NCBI RefSeq assembly: GCF_020422885.1
Contig: NZ_CP084622.1
Coordinates: forward strand, 1,569,001-1,633,000
Reading direction: 5' to 3'
DNA length: 64,000 nucleotides
Source: Mesobacillus sp. S13
GTDB taxonomy: Bacteria; Bacillota; Bacilli; Bacillales; Cytobacillaceae
A program made the position numbers and the translations under genes. Of this stretch, positions 35,836 to 45,584 are shown one piece after another; the stretch's first letter is position 1; each line of letters starts with the position of its first letter. The notes beneath the pieces were generated by a model. It was not told where the DNA came from and did no database searches. It saw only the letters and a program-made list of their open reading frames with translations.

Positions 35836-36960
35836 ATGGATATTAATACTTTCATTAAAATTAGAAGAGATTTGCATCAAATTCCTGAATTGGGGTTCAA
35901 GGAGTTCAAAACGCAGTCTTATCTCCTTGATTATTTAAGCACACTTCCGCAAGAGCGCTTGGAAATTAAGACATGGAAGACCGGGATTTTTGTCAGGGTT
36001 AAGGGAATGAATCCCAATAAGACAATTGGTTACAGAGCAGACATCGACGGACTTCCAATTACTGAAACAACCGGATTGGCATTCCAATCTCTCCATGATG
36101 GACAAATGCATGCATGTGGACATGACTTTCATATGACGATAGCTCTTGGATTGATTTCTCATTTCGTTGCTCACCCGATTGATGACCATTTGCTGTTCAT
36201 TTTCCAGCCTGCAGAGGAAGGGCCAGGTGGTGCCGAGCCAATGCTTAAGACTGAGGTCATGCAGGAATGGAAGCCTGATATGATCATAGCCCTGCATATT
36301 GCTCCTGAATATCCGGTAGGGACGATTGCAACACGAGAAGGCCTTCTTTTCGCCAATACATCCGAATTGTTTATTGACCTTGAGGGAAAAGGCGGGCATG
36401 CGGCTTATCCACATCAGACGAATGATATGGTCGTCGCAGCATGTGCTCTTGTGAATCAGCTTCAGTCTGTTGTTTCTAGAAATGTTGATCCACTCGATAG
36501 TGCTGTCATTACGATTGGCAAAATCACTGGAGGCACCGTGCAAAACATCATCGCAGAAACATCAAGGCTTGAAGGAACGATTCGCACACTGTCTGTTGAA
36601 TCTATGGCTAGAGTGAAAGAAAGAATCGAGGCACTGGTCAAGGGAGTTGAAGTCGGCTATCAATGCAGGACGTCGATCGACTATGGAGCCATGTACCATC
36701 AAGTCTATAATAATGAAGAATTAGCACGTGACTTTATCGCATTTGCCGAGAAAAAAGAGAATATCGACGTGATTGTTTGTAACGAAGCAATGACGGGAGA
36801 AGATTTCGGCTATATGCTTAAAGAAATTCCAGGGTTCATGTTCTGGCTCGGTGTCAATTCGGACCATGGACTTCATCATGCAAAGCTGGATCCGGATGAG
36901 GATGCTATTAAGACTGCAATTAACCTGCTTACTACTTATATTGAGTATAAAAGTAATTAA
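35836..36960 (+). CDS. dapL: N-acetyldiaminopimelate deacetylase
   Basis: 374 residues, M20-family metallohydrolase. Motifs [10 protein letters not shown] (metal ligands), [10 protein letters not shown] (catalytic Glu) and [10 protein letters not shown]. It removes the acetyl group from N-acetyl-LL-diaminopimelate after the DapH and transaminase steps. ATG 35836 has GGGAGAG upstream; an in-frame start 17 codons earlier has none. 59 bases after dapH with no terminator, so an operon. Confidence 0.96.
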   Translation: MDINTFIKIRRDLHQIPELGFKEFKTQSYLLDYLSTLPQERLEIKTWKTGIFVRVKGMNPNKTIGYRADIDGLPITETTGLAFQSLHDGQMHACGHDFHMTIALGLISHFVAHPIDDHLLFIFQPAEEGPGGAEPMLKTEVMQEWKPDMIIALHIAPEYPVGTIATREGLLFANTSELFIDLEGKGGHAAYPHQTNDMVVAACALVNQLQSVVSRNVDPLDSAVITIGKITGGTVQNIIAETSRLEGTIRTLSVESMARVKERIEALVKGVEVGYQCRTSIDYGAMYHQVYNNEELARDFIAFAEKKENIDVIVCNEAMTGEDFGYMLKEIPGFMFWLGVNSDHGLHHAKLDPDEDAIKTAINLLTTYIEYKSN

Positions 36961-37029
36961 AATCACTGAGTTTGTCATTCCGTTTTTAATGGACGATGAA
37001 AATGACATTCTGGTAAAGAGGTGTTCGAT

Positions 37030-37473
37030 ATGAGATTGCGCCAGCCTATGCCTGAAATTTCTGGAGCCACTCAATGGGTAAATGGCGAGTTTACTAGAGG
37101 ACAGCTGGTTGGTGAAAAACCGACACTGATCCATTTCTGGTCAATCAGCTGTCACCTATGCAAGGTAGCAATGCCATCGGTGAATGAACTTCGTGACAAG
37201 TATAAAGGCCAATTGAATGTCATGTCGGTCCATATGCCCCGGTCAGAAAAAGACAAGAATATGGAAGAAATCAAACAGGTTGCAGAAGAACATCAGATTA
37301 CCCAGCCGATCTTCGTTGATGATGACCTTGAATTAACTGAAGCCTTTGAAAACCAATATGTCCCTGCTTATTATCTCTTTGACAGAAACGGCCTGTTAAG
37401 GCATTTCCAGGCGGGCGGCAGCGGGCTGAAGATGCTGGAAAAGCGTGTGATCCGGGTTCTCGAAGAAGAATAG
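37030..37473 (+). CDS. ykuV: Thioredoxin-fold thiol-disulfide oxidoreductase YkuV
   Basis: 147 residues, TlpA/ResA-like. Active site WSISCHLCK (CxxC), and cis-proline region YVPAYYLFD. Unlike ResA and StoA it has no signal peptide or membrane anchor, as in B. subtilis YkuV, so it is probably cytosolic. ATG 37030 follows AGAGGTG; start MRLRQPMPE matches the known protein. No terminator follows: the palindromic array begins 25 bases after the stop. Confidence 0.93.
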   Translation: MRLRQPMPEISGATQWVNGEFTRGQLVGEKPTLIHFWSISCHLCKVAMPSVNELRDKYKGQLNVMSVHMPRSEKDKNMEEIKQVAEEHQITQPIFVDDDLELTEAFENQYVPAYYLFDRNGLLRHFQAGGSGLKMLEKRVIRVLEEE

Positions 37474-37497
37474 AGTAGAATATTCTATAAGGGTTTA

Positions 37498-37923
37498 CTA
37501 ACGGACATTTTTCTTCATAAAGATTCCGATTTTGTCCGTTAGTGCTCTTCTAACGGACACTTTTCTTCATAAGGGATACCAAGTTTGTCCGTTAAAGCTC
37601 TTCTAACGGACACTTTTCTTCATAAGGATACCAAGTTTGTCCGTTAGAGCTCTTCTAACGGACACTTTTCTTCATAAGGATTGTAGTTTTGTCCGATAGA
37701 GCACTTCTAACGGACATTCATCTTCAAAAGGATTGCAAATATGTCCGTTAGAGCTCTTCTAACGGACACTTTTCTTCACAAGGATTGTAGTTTTGTCCGA
37801 TAGAGCACTTCTAACGGACATTTATCTTCATAAGGATTGTAGTTTTGTCCGATAGAGCACTTCTAACGGACATTCATCTTGCAAATTTGTCCGTTAGAGT
37901 TTTTCTAACGGATATTTGTTTGC
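37498..37923. repeat. Eight-unit palindromic tandem array, 52-bp period (CTAACGGACA family)
   Basis: Units start at 37498, 37550, 37603, 37655, 37707, 37759, 37811 and 37863, with a ninth partial at 37905: lengths 52, 53, 52, 52, 52, 52, 52, 42. Each has CTAACGGACA, a conserved TTTTCTTCATAAGGAT stretch, and TGTCCGTTAG, a 10-bp inverted pair; across unit borders the arms form a compact hairpin with loop AGCTCTT. Two subtypes exist (GTTAGAGCTC and GATAGAGCAC). The spacers are conserved, so this is not a CRISPR. No coding frame runs through it. Confidence 0.95.
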
Positions 37924-38182
37924 TTAAAATCTGATTTCTTCCATTTCACACCTCCGCATTCTCCTCGTATCAGTTAATATCAGATAATTCCTATATACAA
38001 AAAAATAAAAAAATTCTAACAAAGTACTGGAAAAATATTTCGAAAGTCGATATATTAATGTATACGTGCATTTTGTTTTTACTAAGCTTTTCCATAACTT
38101 TTCGTTTAACGGGGACATTGCTGCTGTTACGAAGAAAGAAAAACACCTAAAGAATCTCTAATTTTCCAAAGGGGGGAAATGA
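37924..38182. other. Promoter region of the yknUV operon
   Basis: 259 bases between the palindromic array and the ABC exporter gene. AT-rich; contains a ribosome-binding site AAAGGGGGG just before 38183. A 64-codon minus-strand open frame is not supported by a ribosome-binding site or composition. No operator recognised. Confidence 0.5.
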
Positions 38183-39931
38183 ATGGAGACATTCAAAAAA
38201 TTGAAGGAGTATTATTGGCCTTTTAAAAATTACTTTATATGGTCAATATTATTTATGTTGGTCGTAACCGCGATCACAGTAGTATATCCGATGATCTTGC
38301 AGCTTACCATCGATGAAGCCGTCATCGGGGGCCGCTATGAGTTGATTCCGCTTCTGGCTGCCGGTTTTGTGGCATCCATGGCCGTGAAAGGAATCTGTAC
38401 GTACATTTATCAGTATACAGGCGACTTGTTCGGAATCCATTCCGTCTATAAGCTAAGAAACTCTCTTTATGAAAAGCTTCAGTTTCTTTCCTTTCGATAC
38501 TATGACAATGCGAAGACCGGAGATTTAATGTCGAGGCTTACTGCTGATGTGGAAGGCTTCCGCTTTTTCCTAAGCTTTGGCTTCTCAGAATTGATCCGTT
38601 TTGTCCTTTTGATTGGTATTAGTTTTTCAGTTATGTTCTATTATTCTATCTCATTGACTTTTGTGACTCTGGCAACACTGCCATTCCTGGCGGTTGTTGT
38701 CTATAAATTTGACCGGGCAGTCCACCCGGCATTCAGGGGAATTCGCAAATCTTTCGGTAAGCTGAATACTAAAGTCCAGGAGAATATCAGCGGAATCAAC
38801 ACGGTAAAATCTCTTTCCCGTGAAGATTATGAGATTGGCAGATTCAATGCATCTAATGGAAATTACAAAGACCAATATTTATTCACATCAGAAATTTGGG
38901 CTAAATACTTCCCGTTAATGGAGTTTTTGGGAAATCTAAGTGTCGTCCTGCTGTTAGGATATGGCGGTTTCCTGGTCATGAATGACTCTTTGCTTCCAGG
39001 GGAGCTGGTAGCTTTCTACAGCCTTGTTTGGTACATCATGTGGCCAATCATGAACCTGGGATTCGTTGTGAACTTATTCTCCCAATCTAAAGCATCAGGA
39101 GAAAGACTTTTGGAAATTCTTGAAGCAGATGAGGAGATTGAAGAGAAACGTGAAGCCCTTCAGATTGAAAAGCTTACAGGAGATGTAGAGTTCAATAATG
39201 TAACCCTCCGTTATGGAGAGGACGAAAATGAAGCTTTATATGATATCAACTTTAGAGCACGACCTGGGCAGACTATTGGTTTGATCGGTTCGACAGGTTC
39301 AGGAAAAACAAGCATTACCCAGCTGATGACAAGGTTTTATGAGCCGGTCGATGGTCAGGTCCTGATCGATGGCCGGGATATAAAGGATTATTCTATTCGT
39401 TCGCTTCGCAGCAATATAGGAATTGTTCTTCAGGAATCTTTCCTTTTTTCTTCTTCAATCAAAGCCAATATCTCTTATGGCAATCCAGATGCTACGATGG
39501 AGGAAATCATTGCCGCTGCAAAAAGGGCTCAGGCACATAGTTTTATCATGGAGCTTCCTGATGGCTACGACACGATCCTTGGAGAAAGAGGAATGGGTCT
39601 GTCTGGAGGCCAAAAGCAAAGAATTGCGATTGCAAGGGCGATTTGTGTCAATCCAAGCATTTTGATTCTTGATGATGCCACAAGTGCAGTAGATATGGAA
39701 ACTGAATTCAAGATTCAACAAGCGCTGCTGGAAGTCATGAAGGGACGAACGACCTTCATCATCGCACACCGTATTTCTTCCCTAAAGCATGCAGATGAGA
39801 TTCTTGTTCTTGAAAACGGGTCCATTGCTGAGCGAGGAACCCATGAACATTTGATCAAAAATGGCGGAACCTATCAAAAAATCTATGATATCCAGTTTAA
39901 AGACCGCCAAAAGGTATCGCAAACTGGCTGA
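38183..39931 (+). CDS. yknU: ABC exporter half-transporter, degenerate-site subunit (YknU-like)
   Basis: 582 residues. Six-helix exporter domain (~residues 15-310) and a nucleotide-binding domain with Walker A GSTGSGKTS, signature LSGGQKQR, Walker B LILDDATSAVD and H-loop IIAHRIS. The residue after the Walker B aspartate is Asp instead of the catalytic Glu, so its own ATP site is degenerate. It pairs with the next gene as a heterodimer. Size, order and site asymmetry fit B. subtilis YknU/YknV; substrate unknown. Confidence 0.9.
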   Translation: METFKKLKEYYWPFKNYFIWSILFMLVVTAITVVYPMILQLTIDEAVIGGRYELIPLLAAGFVASMAVKGICTYIYQYTGDLFGIHSVYKLRNSLYEKLQFLSFRYYDNAKTGDLMSRLTADVEGFRFFLSFGFSELIRFVLLIGISFSVMFYYSISLTFVTLATLPFLAVVVYKFDRAVHPAFRGIRKSFGKLNTKVQENISGINTVKSLSREDYEIGRFNASNGNYKDQYLFTSEIWAKYFPLMEFLGNLSVVLLLGYGGFLVMNDSLLPGELVAFYSLVWYIMWPIMNLGFVVNLFSQSKASGERLLEILEADEEIEEKREALQIEKLTGDVEFNNVTLRYGEDENEALYDINFRARPGQTIGLIGSTGSGKTSITQLMTRFYEPVDGQVLIDGRDIKDYSIRSLRSNIGIVLQESFLFSSSIKANISYGNPDATMEEIIAAAKRAQAHSFIMELPDGYDTILGERGMGLSGGQKQRIAIARAICVNPSILILDDATSAVDMETEFKIQQALLEVMKGRTTFIIAHRISSLKHADEILVLENGSIAERGTHEHLIKNGGTYQKIYDIQFKDRQKVSQTG

Positions 39932-40016
39932 AATAATAAAAACTAACAAATGATTGATATCTGTTCGCCGTTTTGGTCATCGCACCAGTTATCTACAATG
40001 TACAGGGGGGAAGGTT

Positions 40017-41834
40017 TTGAGCAAGAATAAAAACTCTCAGGTTTTAAAAAGGTTCCATTATTCTACTGACCAAGTTATTGATAAGCCTTTTAACTGGAAA
40101 CAAATGTCAAGACTTTTTGGATATATGCTTCCATATAAGAAGACACTTGTGCCGCTATCTATTGCCATGGTACTAATCACGACAGCAGTAAGGCTGGCGA
40201 TCCCAATTTTGATTGGGATTTACACGCTTGACAGAGCTGTAAAAAACAAAGACGCCACAATGCTTTTCTGGCTGGTCGCACTCATAGCAGGACTTTATTC
40301 AGCTTCCTATTTCGCAAATATTTTCAGAATTCGCTGGATGAATCAATTAGGCCAGAATGTCATCTATGATTTGCGCAAGCATTTGTTTACACATGTGCAA
40401 AATCTATCGCATCGCTTTTTTGACCAGCGTTCAGCTGGATCCATACTCGTAAGAATCATGAATGACATTAATTCACTGCAAGAATTGTTCACTAACGGTG
40501 TCATCAATTTATTGATGGATATCGTTTTACTAGTCGGTATCTTCTTTATCTTGTTCTCGCTAAGTCCACAGCTTACACTGGCAATCATGATCATCTTACC
40601 AATCATGTTCTTGATTTCAACAAAGCTGAGGAAAAACATCCGACGCTCCTGGCAGGATGTGCGTATGAAGCAATCCAAGTTGAATTCTCACTTGAATGAA
40701 AGCATCCAGGGAATCAGGGTTACACAATCTTTTACTCAGGAAAAAGAAAACATGGCTTTTTTTGATGGAGTCAATAATGAGACCTTCCAGAGCTGGAAGG
40801 CAGCTTCACAGAAAAACGCGATGTTCCGTCCGATGGTTGAACTGACCAATGCTCTTGGAACAGCGGTCTTGATTTGGTATGGAGCAAGCTTGATCCAAAA
40901 TGGAACGATCTCAATAGGGGTATTCGTCTCATTTGCATTTTATCTAGGCATGTTCTGGGAACCAATTTCAAGGCTTGGCCAGGTGTATAACCAGTTATTG
41001 ATGGGGATGGCTTCATCGGAACGGATCTTTGAGTTCCTTGATGAAAAACCAATTGTTTCTGAATCAGATCAAGCTATCGATCTAGAGGATATGCGAGGAG
41101 AAATTAAATTTGATAAAGTGGTCTTTTCCTATGATGACAAGCGGACTGCTCTAAAAGGAATCAGCTTGGATATGAAGGCTGGCCAAACGGTTGCCCTCGT
41201 TGGTCATACAGGTTCCGGGAAGACGACGATCGCTAATTTGATCAGCAGGTTTTATGACCCCACTTCAGGGAGAGTATTGGTTGACGGCCATGACCTAAAA
41301 GAAGTTTCAATAGGCAGCCTCAGGAAACATATCAGCATAGTGCTGCAGGATACGTTTATTTTTTCTGGAACGATTTATGATAATATTCTCTTTGGCAGAC
41401 CGGATGCCACAGAGCAAGAAGTAAAAGCTGCCGCCGAAGCTGTAGGGGCGTCAGAATTCATCAAGAAGCTTCCTAATGGCTATCAAACAGAAGTAGAAGA
41501 GAGGGGAAATATCCTTTCAGTCGGAGAAAGGCAGCTCCTTTCCTTCGCAAGGGCGTTGCTCGCCAATCCAAGAATCCTGATCATGGATGAAGCGACAGCC
41601 AGCATTGATACTGAAACAGAAGTGAAAATCCAAAAGGCACTGAAGACGCTGTTGAACGGCAGAACGGCGATCATCATTGCCCACAGACTTTCGACCATCA
41701 GAGAAGCGGATAATATCTTCGTGTTAGAGAATGGCCTAATCATTGAACGAGGCAATCATGATCAATTGATGGAGCTTCAGGGAGAATATCATGACCTTGT
41801 TAAAGCACAATTCAATATGCTTGATGCAGTATAG
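40017..41834 (+). CDS. yknV: ABC exporter half-transporter, catalytic-site subunit (YknV-like)
   Basis: 605 residues, exporter membrane domain (~40-345) and nucleotide-binding domain with GHTGSGKTT, Walker B LIMDEATASID with the catalytic Glu, and a degenerate signature LSVGERQL. With the canonical LSGGQ of the partner this makes one competent and one degenerate ATP site. TTG 40017 with GGGGGGAAGG upstream is preferred to an in-frame ATG 63 bases earlier. 85 bases after yknU with no terminator between them; a terminator follows. Confidence 0.9.
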   Translation: MSKNKNSQVLKRFHYSTDQVIDKPFNWKQMSRLFGYMLPYKKTLVPLSIAMVLITTAVRLAIPILIGIYTLDRAVKNKDATMLFWLVALIAGLYSASYFANIFRIRWMNQLGQNVIYDLRKHLFTHVQNLSHRFFDQRSAGSILVRIMNDINSLQELFTNGVINLLMDIVLLVGIFFILFSLSPQLTLAIMIILPIMFLISTKLRKNIRRSWQDVRMKQSKLNSHLNESIQGIRVTQSFTQEKENMAFFDGVNNETFQSWKAASQKNAMFRPMVELTNALGTAVLIWYGASLIQNGTISIGVFVSFAFYLGMFWEPISRLGQVYNQLLMGMASSERIFEFLDEKPIVSESDQAIDLEDMRGEIKFDKVVFSYDDKRTALKGISLDMKAGQTVALVGHTGSGKTTIANLISRFYDPTSGRVLVDGHDLKEVSIGSLRKHISIVLQDTFIFSGTIYDNILFGRPDATEQEVKAAAEAVGASEFIKKLPNGYQTEVEERGNILSVGERQLLSFARALLANPRILIMDEATASIDTETEVKIQKALKTLLNGRTAIIIAHRLSTIREADNIFVLENGLIIERGNHDQLMELQGEYHDLVKAQFNMLDAV

Positions 41835-41863
41835 AAAGCCTTCTTTATGAAGGCTTTTTTTTG
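41835..41863 (+). terminator. Terminator of yknUV
   Basis: AAAGCCTTC-tttat-GAAGGCTTT, then a run of T; begins next to the stop codon. Confidence 0.9.
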
Positions 41864-41958
41864 TATCTGACGAAAAATTGAATTCTCGTCATTCTGTAAC
41901 TTTTTAACAGATTTACCGTCATATTGATAAATAGACGTGCTTTAAGGGGGCCTTTTCA

Positions 41959-42912
41959 TTGTTTAAAAAAATTGGTTTTATGCTTATTCTGTTTGTACTT
42001 TTGCTTGCAGGATGCAGCGGGGGCATGTCACAGGATGATAGTAGCAAGATGAGTTCTGAAGGTGATATGAATTCTTCTGCTGACATGGAAAATGCAAGTG
42101 ATGACATTGCTTTTTCAGAAAGTGAAGAGGATAACGCCGTTGCTGGAGAAAAATCAAAAGCAGAGCAAAAGGCCGACCTTGAGGCAAATGAGAGTGCTGA
42201 CCAGCGGATGGTCATCTATAATGCTGAAATGGATATCAGAGTGGAGAACTTTGAAAAAGCACGTAATTTACTTGAGCAGAAAGCAAAAGCCTATAAGGGG
42301 TATATTGTACAGTCTGATTCCAATCGTTTTGATGGAGAACAGCAAAGCGGTACGATGACGTTCAGGATTCCTCAGGAGCATTTTAATGCCTTCTTGAATG
42401 ATGCTGAGGGTTTATCTGTTCAGGTTAATCATCGCGCTGTAAGTGGTCAGGACGTTACTGAGGAGTATGTAGACCTTGAATCACGTCTGAAATCGAAGAA
42501 GGCAGTAGAAGCAAGGTTGCTGGACTTCATGCAGCAGGCACAGAAAACCGAGGATCTTTTGAAAATTTCATCTGACCTGGCAGATGTCCAGGAACAGATT
42601 GAACAAATCGCTGGCAGGAAGAAATTTCTCGAAAACCAGACTGCACTTTCAACTGTGACCATTACCCTGCAAGAAAATGAAGTGACTGTACCAAAAATAG
42701 AAAATGACAGCCTGAACACCTGGCAGAAAATCAAAAAGCAGTTCGCAGATAATATCAATATCTTGCTGTCAGCTGGCTCATGGATCATTGTATTCCTAAT
42801 TGGAAACTTTCCAATCCTCTTAATAGTAGGAGCAGTAGTGGCTGGAGGCATATATTTTTTAAGAAAAAAAGCTTCTCGAGGGCAAAATAATAATGTGGAT
42901 TCCAATAGCTAA
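41959..42912 (+). CDS. DUF4349 lipoprotein
   Basis: 317 residues. Lipobox LLAGC (C19), an acidic Ser/Asp-rich linker (residues 20-80), the DUF4349 core (MVIYNAEMDIRVENFEKARN ... GTMTFRIPQEHFNAFL ... VDLESRLKSKKAVEARLLDFM, a likely coiled coil) and a C-terminal membrane helix (IIVFLIGNFPILLIVGAVVAG) with a basic tail. So it is anchored at both ends, facing outward. TTG start with AAGGGGG upstream. Function unknown. Confidence 0.87.
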   Translation: MFKKIGFMLILFVLLLAGCSGGMSQDDSSKMSSEGDMNSSADMENASDDIAFSESEEDNAVAGEKSKAEQKADLEANESADQRMVIYNAEMDIRVENFEKARNLLEQKAKAYKGYIVQSDSNRFDGEQQSGTMTFRIPQEHFNAFLNDAEGLSVQVNHRAVSGQDVTEEYVDLESRLKSKKAVEARLLDFMQQAQKTEDLLKISSDLADVQEQIEQIAGRKKFLENQTALSTVTITLQENEVTVPKIENDSLNTWQKIKKQFADNINILLSAGSWIIVFLIGNFPILLIVGAVVAGGIYFLRKKASRGQNNNVDSNS

Positions 42913-42966
42913 GAAAAAAGGTGCTGGCTATTGAGGAGACAATGAAGAGCCATTAGATAGCAAATA

Positions 42967-43000
42967 AAAGCCGTTGCGACACGATCGCAACGGCTTTTCT
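42967..43000. terminator. Bidirectional terminator between DUF4349 gene and rnjA
   Basis: Perfect 11-bp stem AGCCGTTGCGA/TCGCAACGGCT with T/A tracts on both sides. Confidence 0.9.
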
Positions 43001-43001
43001 A

Positions 43002-44669
43002 TTAAACCTCCATAATGATCGGCAGGATCATTGGGCGGCGTTTGGTTTTTTCATAAAGGAAAGGTGCAAGTGTATCAGTGATTTCGTTTTTAATTTCTGA
43101 CCACTGAGTTGTTTTTCTTTCCATTACTTTATTTAAGTGCTTATTGATCAGGCTTTGTGCATCGTTGATCAGGTCGCCAGATTCTCTCATATAGACAAAT
43201 CCGCGCGAAATCAGGTCAGGACCCGCAGCAATCTTAAATTCCTTCATATTGATGCTTACGACGACGACGACAAGGCCTTCCTCGGAAAGGATTCGTCGGT
43301 CGCGAAGAACAATGTTCCCGATGTCGCCAACACCACTTCCATCAATATATACATTTCCGGAAGGGATTTTACCGGCAACACTTACTTCATTGTCGCCAAG
43401 AGCAAGGACTTCGCCGTTATCCATGATGAAACAGTTTTCTTCAGGCACTCCACAATCGGTAGCTAGTTTTGTGTGCATTTTCTGCATACGGTACTCACCA
43501 TGGATTGGCATGAAGTATTTCGGTTTGATCAAGCGAAGCATTAATTTCTGCTCTTCTTGACCACCGTGTCCGGAAGTGTGGATATCATTTAGGGAACCGT
43601 GGATGACATCGGCACCTGCTCGGGACAGCATATTGATCGTCCTGTTAACACTTATTGTATTCCCTGGAATAGGTGAAGATGAGAACACTACTGTATCGCC
43701 AGGCTGAATCTGGATTTGTCGATGCGTTCCGTTCGCGATTCTTGATAATGCAGCCATTGGCTCGCCCTGGCTTCCAGTACAAAGTATTGTCACCTGGTTG
43801 GCAGGAAGTCTGTTAATTTGCTGAGCTTCAATGAATGTATCCTTCGGCGCAGTAATATACCCTAGTTCTTGTCCGATATTGATTGCTGATTCCATGCTTC
43901 GGCCAAAAACAGCGACTTTTCTTCCATTTGCAACTGCAGCTTCGACAACCTGCTGCAAGCGATGAATATTGGAAGCGAAAGTAGCAAAAATAATCCGTCC
44001 ATCCACTTTTCGGAAGATATCATGAATGCTATCGCCAACACGGCGTTCAGACATTGTAAAGTGCGGTACTTCCGCATTCGTGCTGTCTGATAGTAAGCAG
44101 AGGACGCCCTCTTTGCCGATTTCCGCCATTTTAGTCAGATTAGCAGGTTCACCAACTGGTGTGAAATCAAACTTGAAATCACCGGTGTGGACGATTTGCC
44201 CAGGAGGCGTTTTCACAACGACACCATATGAATCAGGAATACTGTGAGTTGTCCTGAAGAAAGTGACCGAAGTTTTGCGGAATTTAATGATGTCTTCTTC
44301 CTTGATTTCGATTAGTTTCGCCTTTCGCAATAGACCGTGCTCTTCTAGCTTGTTTTTGATCAAGCCTAACGCAAGCTTCCCGCCATAAATGGGTACGTTG
44401 ATTTCCCTCAGCAAATAGGGGATGCCGCCAATATGGTCTTCATGGCCATGTGTAATGAAAAGTCCTTTGATTTTATCTTCATTTTTAACAAGGTACGAAT
44501 AGTCAGGAATAACGTAATCAATCCCAAGTAATTCATCCTCTGGGAATTTGATTCCGGCATCAATCAAGATGATTTCATCCTGGAACTGCACTCCGTATGT
44601 GTTTTTACCGATTTCGCCTAAACCACCAAGCGCAAATACGGCCGTTTGGTCATTTTTAACAAATTTCAT
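43002..44669 (-). CDS. rnjA: Ribonuclease J1
   Basis: 555 residues. Metallo-beta-lactamase/beta-CASP nuclease: [10 protein letters not shown], later HTGDFKFD and the beta-CASP region with [12 protein letters not shown] and SGHGGQEEQ, then a C-terminal domain with RGFVYMRES. RNase J1 is the main 5'-3' exonuclease of mRNA turnover and rRNA maturation in Firmicutes and works with RNase Y. It lies 3 bases after rpoY, the conserved two-gene operon. Confidence 0.97.
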   Translation of the reverse strand: MKFVKNDQTAVFALGGLGEIGKNTYGVQFQDEIILIDAGIKFPEDELLGIDYVIPDYSYLVKNEDKIKGLFITHGHEDHIGGIPYLLREINVPIYGGKLALGLIKNKLEEHGLLRKAKLIEIKEEDIIKFRKTSVTFFRTTHSIPDSYGVVVKTPPGQIVHTGDFKFDFTPVGEPANLTKMAEIGKEGVLCLLSDSTNAEVPHFTMSERRVGDSIHDIFRKVDGRIIFATFASNIHRLQQVVEAAVANGRKVAVFGRSMESAINIGQELGYITAPKDTFIEAQQINRLPANQVTILCTGSQGEPMAALSRIANGTHRQIQIQPGDTVVFSSSPIPGNTISVNRTINMLSRAGADVIHGSLNDIHTSGHGGQEEQKLMLRLIKPKYFMPIHGEYRMQKMHTKLATDCGVPEENCFIMDNGEVLALGDNEVSVAGKIPSGNVYIDGSGVGDIGNIVLRDRRILSEEGLVVVVVSINMKEFKIAAGPDLISRGFVYMRESGDLINDAQSLINKHLNKVMERKTTQWSEIKNEITDTLAPFLYEKTKRRPMILPIIMEV

Positions 44670-44672
44670 AAA

Positions 44673-44885
44673 TTATTCGATCTCCAATACTTCAAAGTCT
44701 TCTTTTTGTTTTTCGTACTCAAAATAATTACCCTCAACTGCCTCGACATATTCAATATTATATTGGCGATCAGCTATTTTTGTCCGTACATCTCTTTCAG
44801 AGTCACCTTTTACATAAATTGTTTGTGTTTTTTCGCGAACTGGTACTTGCTTGTTGGATTCCTGGAAGTAAACTTTAAAAATCAT
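44673..44885 (-). CDS. rpoY: RNA polymerase epsilon subunit
   Basis: 70 residues, MIFKVYFQESNKQVPVREKTQ then YVKGDSERDVRTKIADRQYNIEYVEAVEGNYFEYEK. This is RpoY (formerly YkzG, DUF1447), a small accessory subunit of RNA polymerase in Firmicutes, always next to rnjA. AAGGAGAGAG before the ATG. The promoter should lie in the AT-rich region up to 45159. Confidence 0.95.
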   Translation of the reverse strand: MIFKVYFQESNKQVPVREKTQTIYVKGDSERDVRTKIADRQYNIEYVEAVEGNYFEYEKQKEDFEVLEIE

Positions 44886-45159
44886 GAAAAATCTCTCTCC
44901 TTAAATTAACTTTTTCTATTGTATAGGCAATTTTCGATGAAACATTTTGCAGATTACGCAATTCCCGACCTGGGATATACAAAAGGAAGACGTACTAATT
45001 TGCAGGTAAAGCATAACTCTGTCAAAACAATAAACGAATTTAGCCATATATAAAAATTAACAATGTTACCATTGTTATTATCAATCGTGCCATGTTTTCC
45101 GCTATTAACCAATTTACAATAAGGAAGGAGCCCTTCGCAAGTTTGAAGGGCTCAAAAAG
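44886..45159. other. Intergenic region upstream of rpoY
   Basis: 274 bases. It holds two hairpins: AACAATG-ttac-CATTGTT (45057-45075 area), whose minus-strand reading is followed by a T-rich stretch, and GAGCCCTTC/GAAGGGCTC at 45128-45152, directly after the micro-ORF stop. Either could end the micro-ORF transcript. The rpoY promoter must also be here. Confidence 0.5.
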
Positions 45160-45231
45160 TTAAGCGATTGTTTTTTTTCGAAGCAAATCTTTCCACTGTT
45201 TTAAAAGCTTCTTTCTTAGCTTCTTTAACAT
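45160..45231 (-). CDS. 23-residue basic amphipathic micro-protein (candidate)
   Basis: ATG to TAA in 24 codons. The peptide begins MLKKLRKKLLKQWKDLL and ends RKKTIA: ten Lys/Arg against one Asp, with L2, L5, L9, L10, W13, L16 and L17 on one face of a helix. The ribosome-binding site AAGGAGATGATCC, 4 bases before the ATG, differs at one base from the perfect anti-16S sequence. A hairpin follows the stop. Too short for normal gene callers. It resembles membrane-active peptides, but no family is recognised. Confidence 0.62.
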   Translation of the reverse strand: MLKKLRKKLLKQWKDLLRKKTIA

Positions 45232-45584
45232 AGTGGATCATCTCCTTAATTCCTATTTTAAACTATCCTTGTCCAAAGTAAAGTAAACAAGGAAAAGTTT
45301 AGCAAAGATTATTTTTCAAAATCCTATCTTTTTGTTTATATTATATGATGAAATAGCAAATTTTTTCATGGTTATTGATGGAATGACATAAATTGTCATT
45401 GTTTAGACACAGATTTGGATTTCTTATTTCTGTACACGCACATGTGAATTTGATAGACTACCCATTTACATAATAATTTTAAAAGGTCTTTTGTACATTT
45501 GCTTTGTCGGGAAGAACTAAGTGTATGAACGAGCCTTGAATAATGATGTAATTTGCTTTCTAAAAAGCTTCAAAGGAGAAGATC
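45232..45584. other. Intergenic region between the micro-ORF and ykrA
   Basis: 353 AT-rich bases carrying divergent promoters. The clearest site is AATGACA-taaat-TGTCATT (45382-45400), a 19-base palindrome with 7-bp arms like a regulator operator. A TTGATA with AATAAT 16 bases on is a weak candidate ykrA promoter. Ribosome-binding site of ykrA: AAAGGAGAAG. Confidence 0.5.

Noticed and set aside
37498..37923. CRISPR array
   Set aside because: The repeat-like palindromes are regularly spaced, but the intervals between them are themselves conserved (TTTTCTTCATAAGGAT), and no cas genes are near; it is a tandem repeat.
37924..38118. 64-codon minus-strand open frame upstream of yknU
   Set aside because: No ribosome-binding site, composition follows AT-rich promoter DNA, and it overlaps the edge of the palindromic array.
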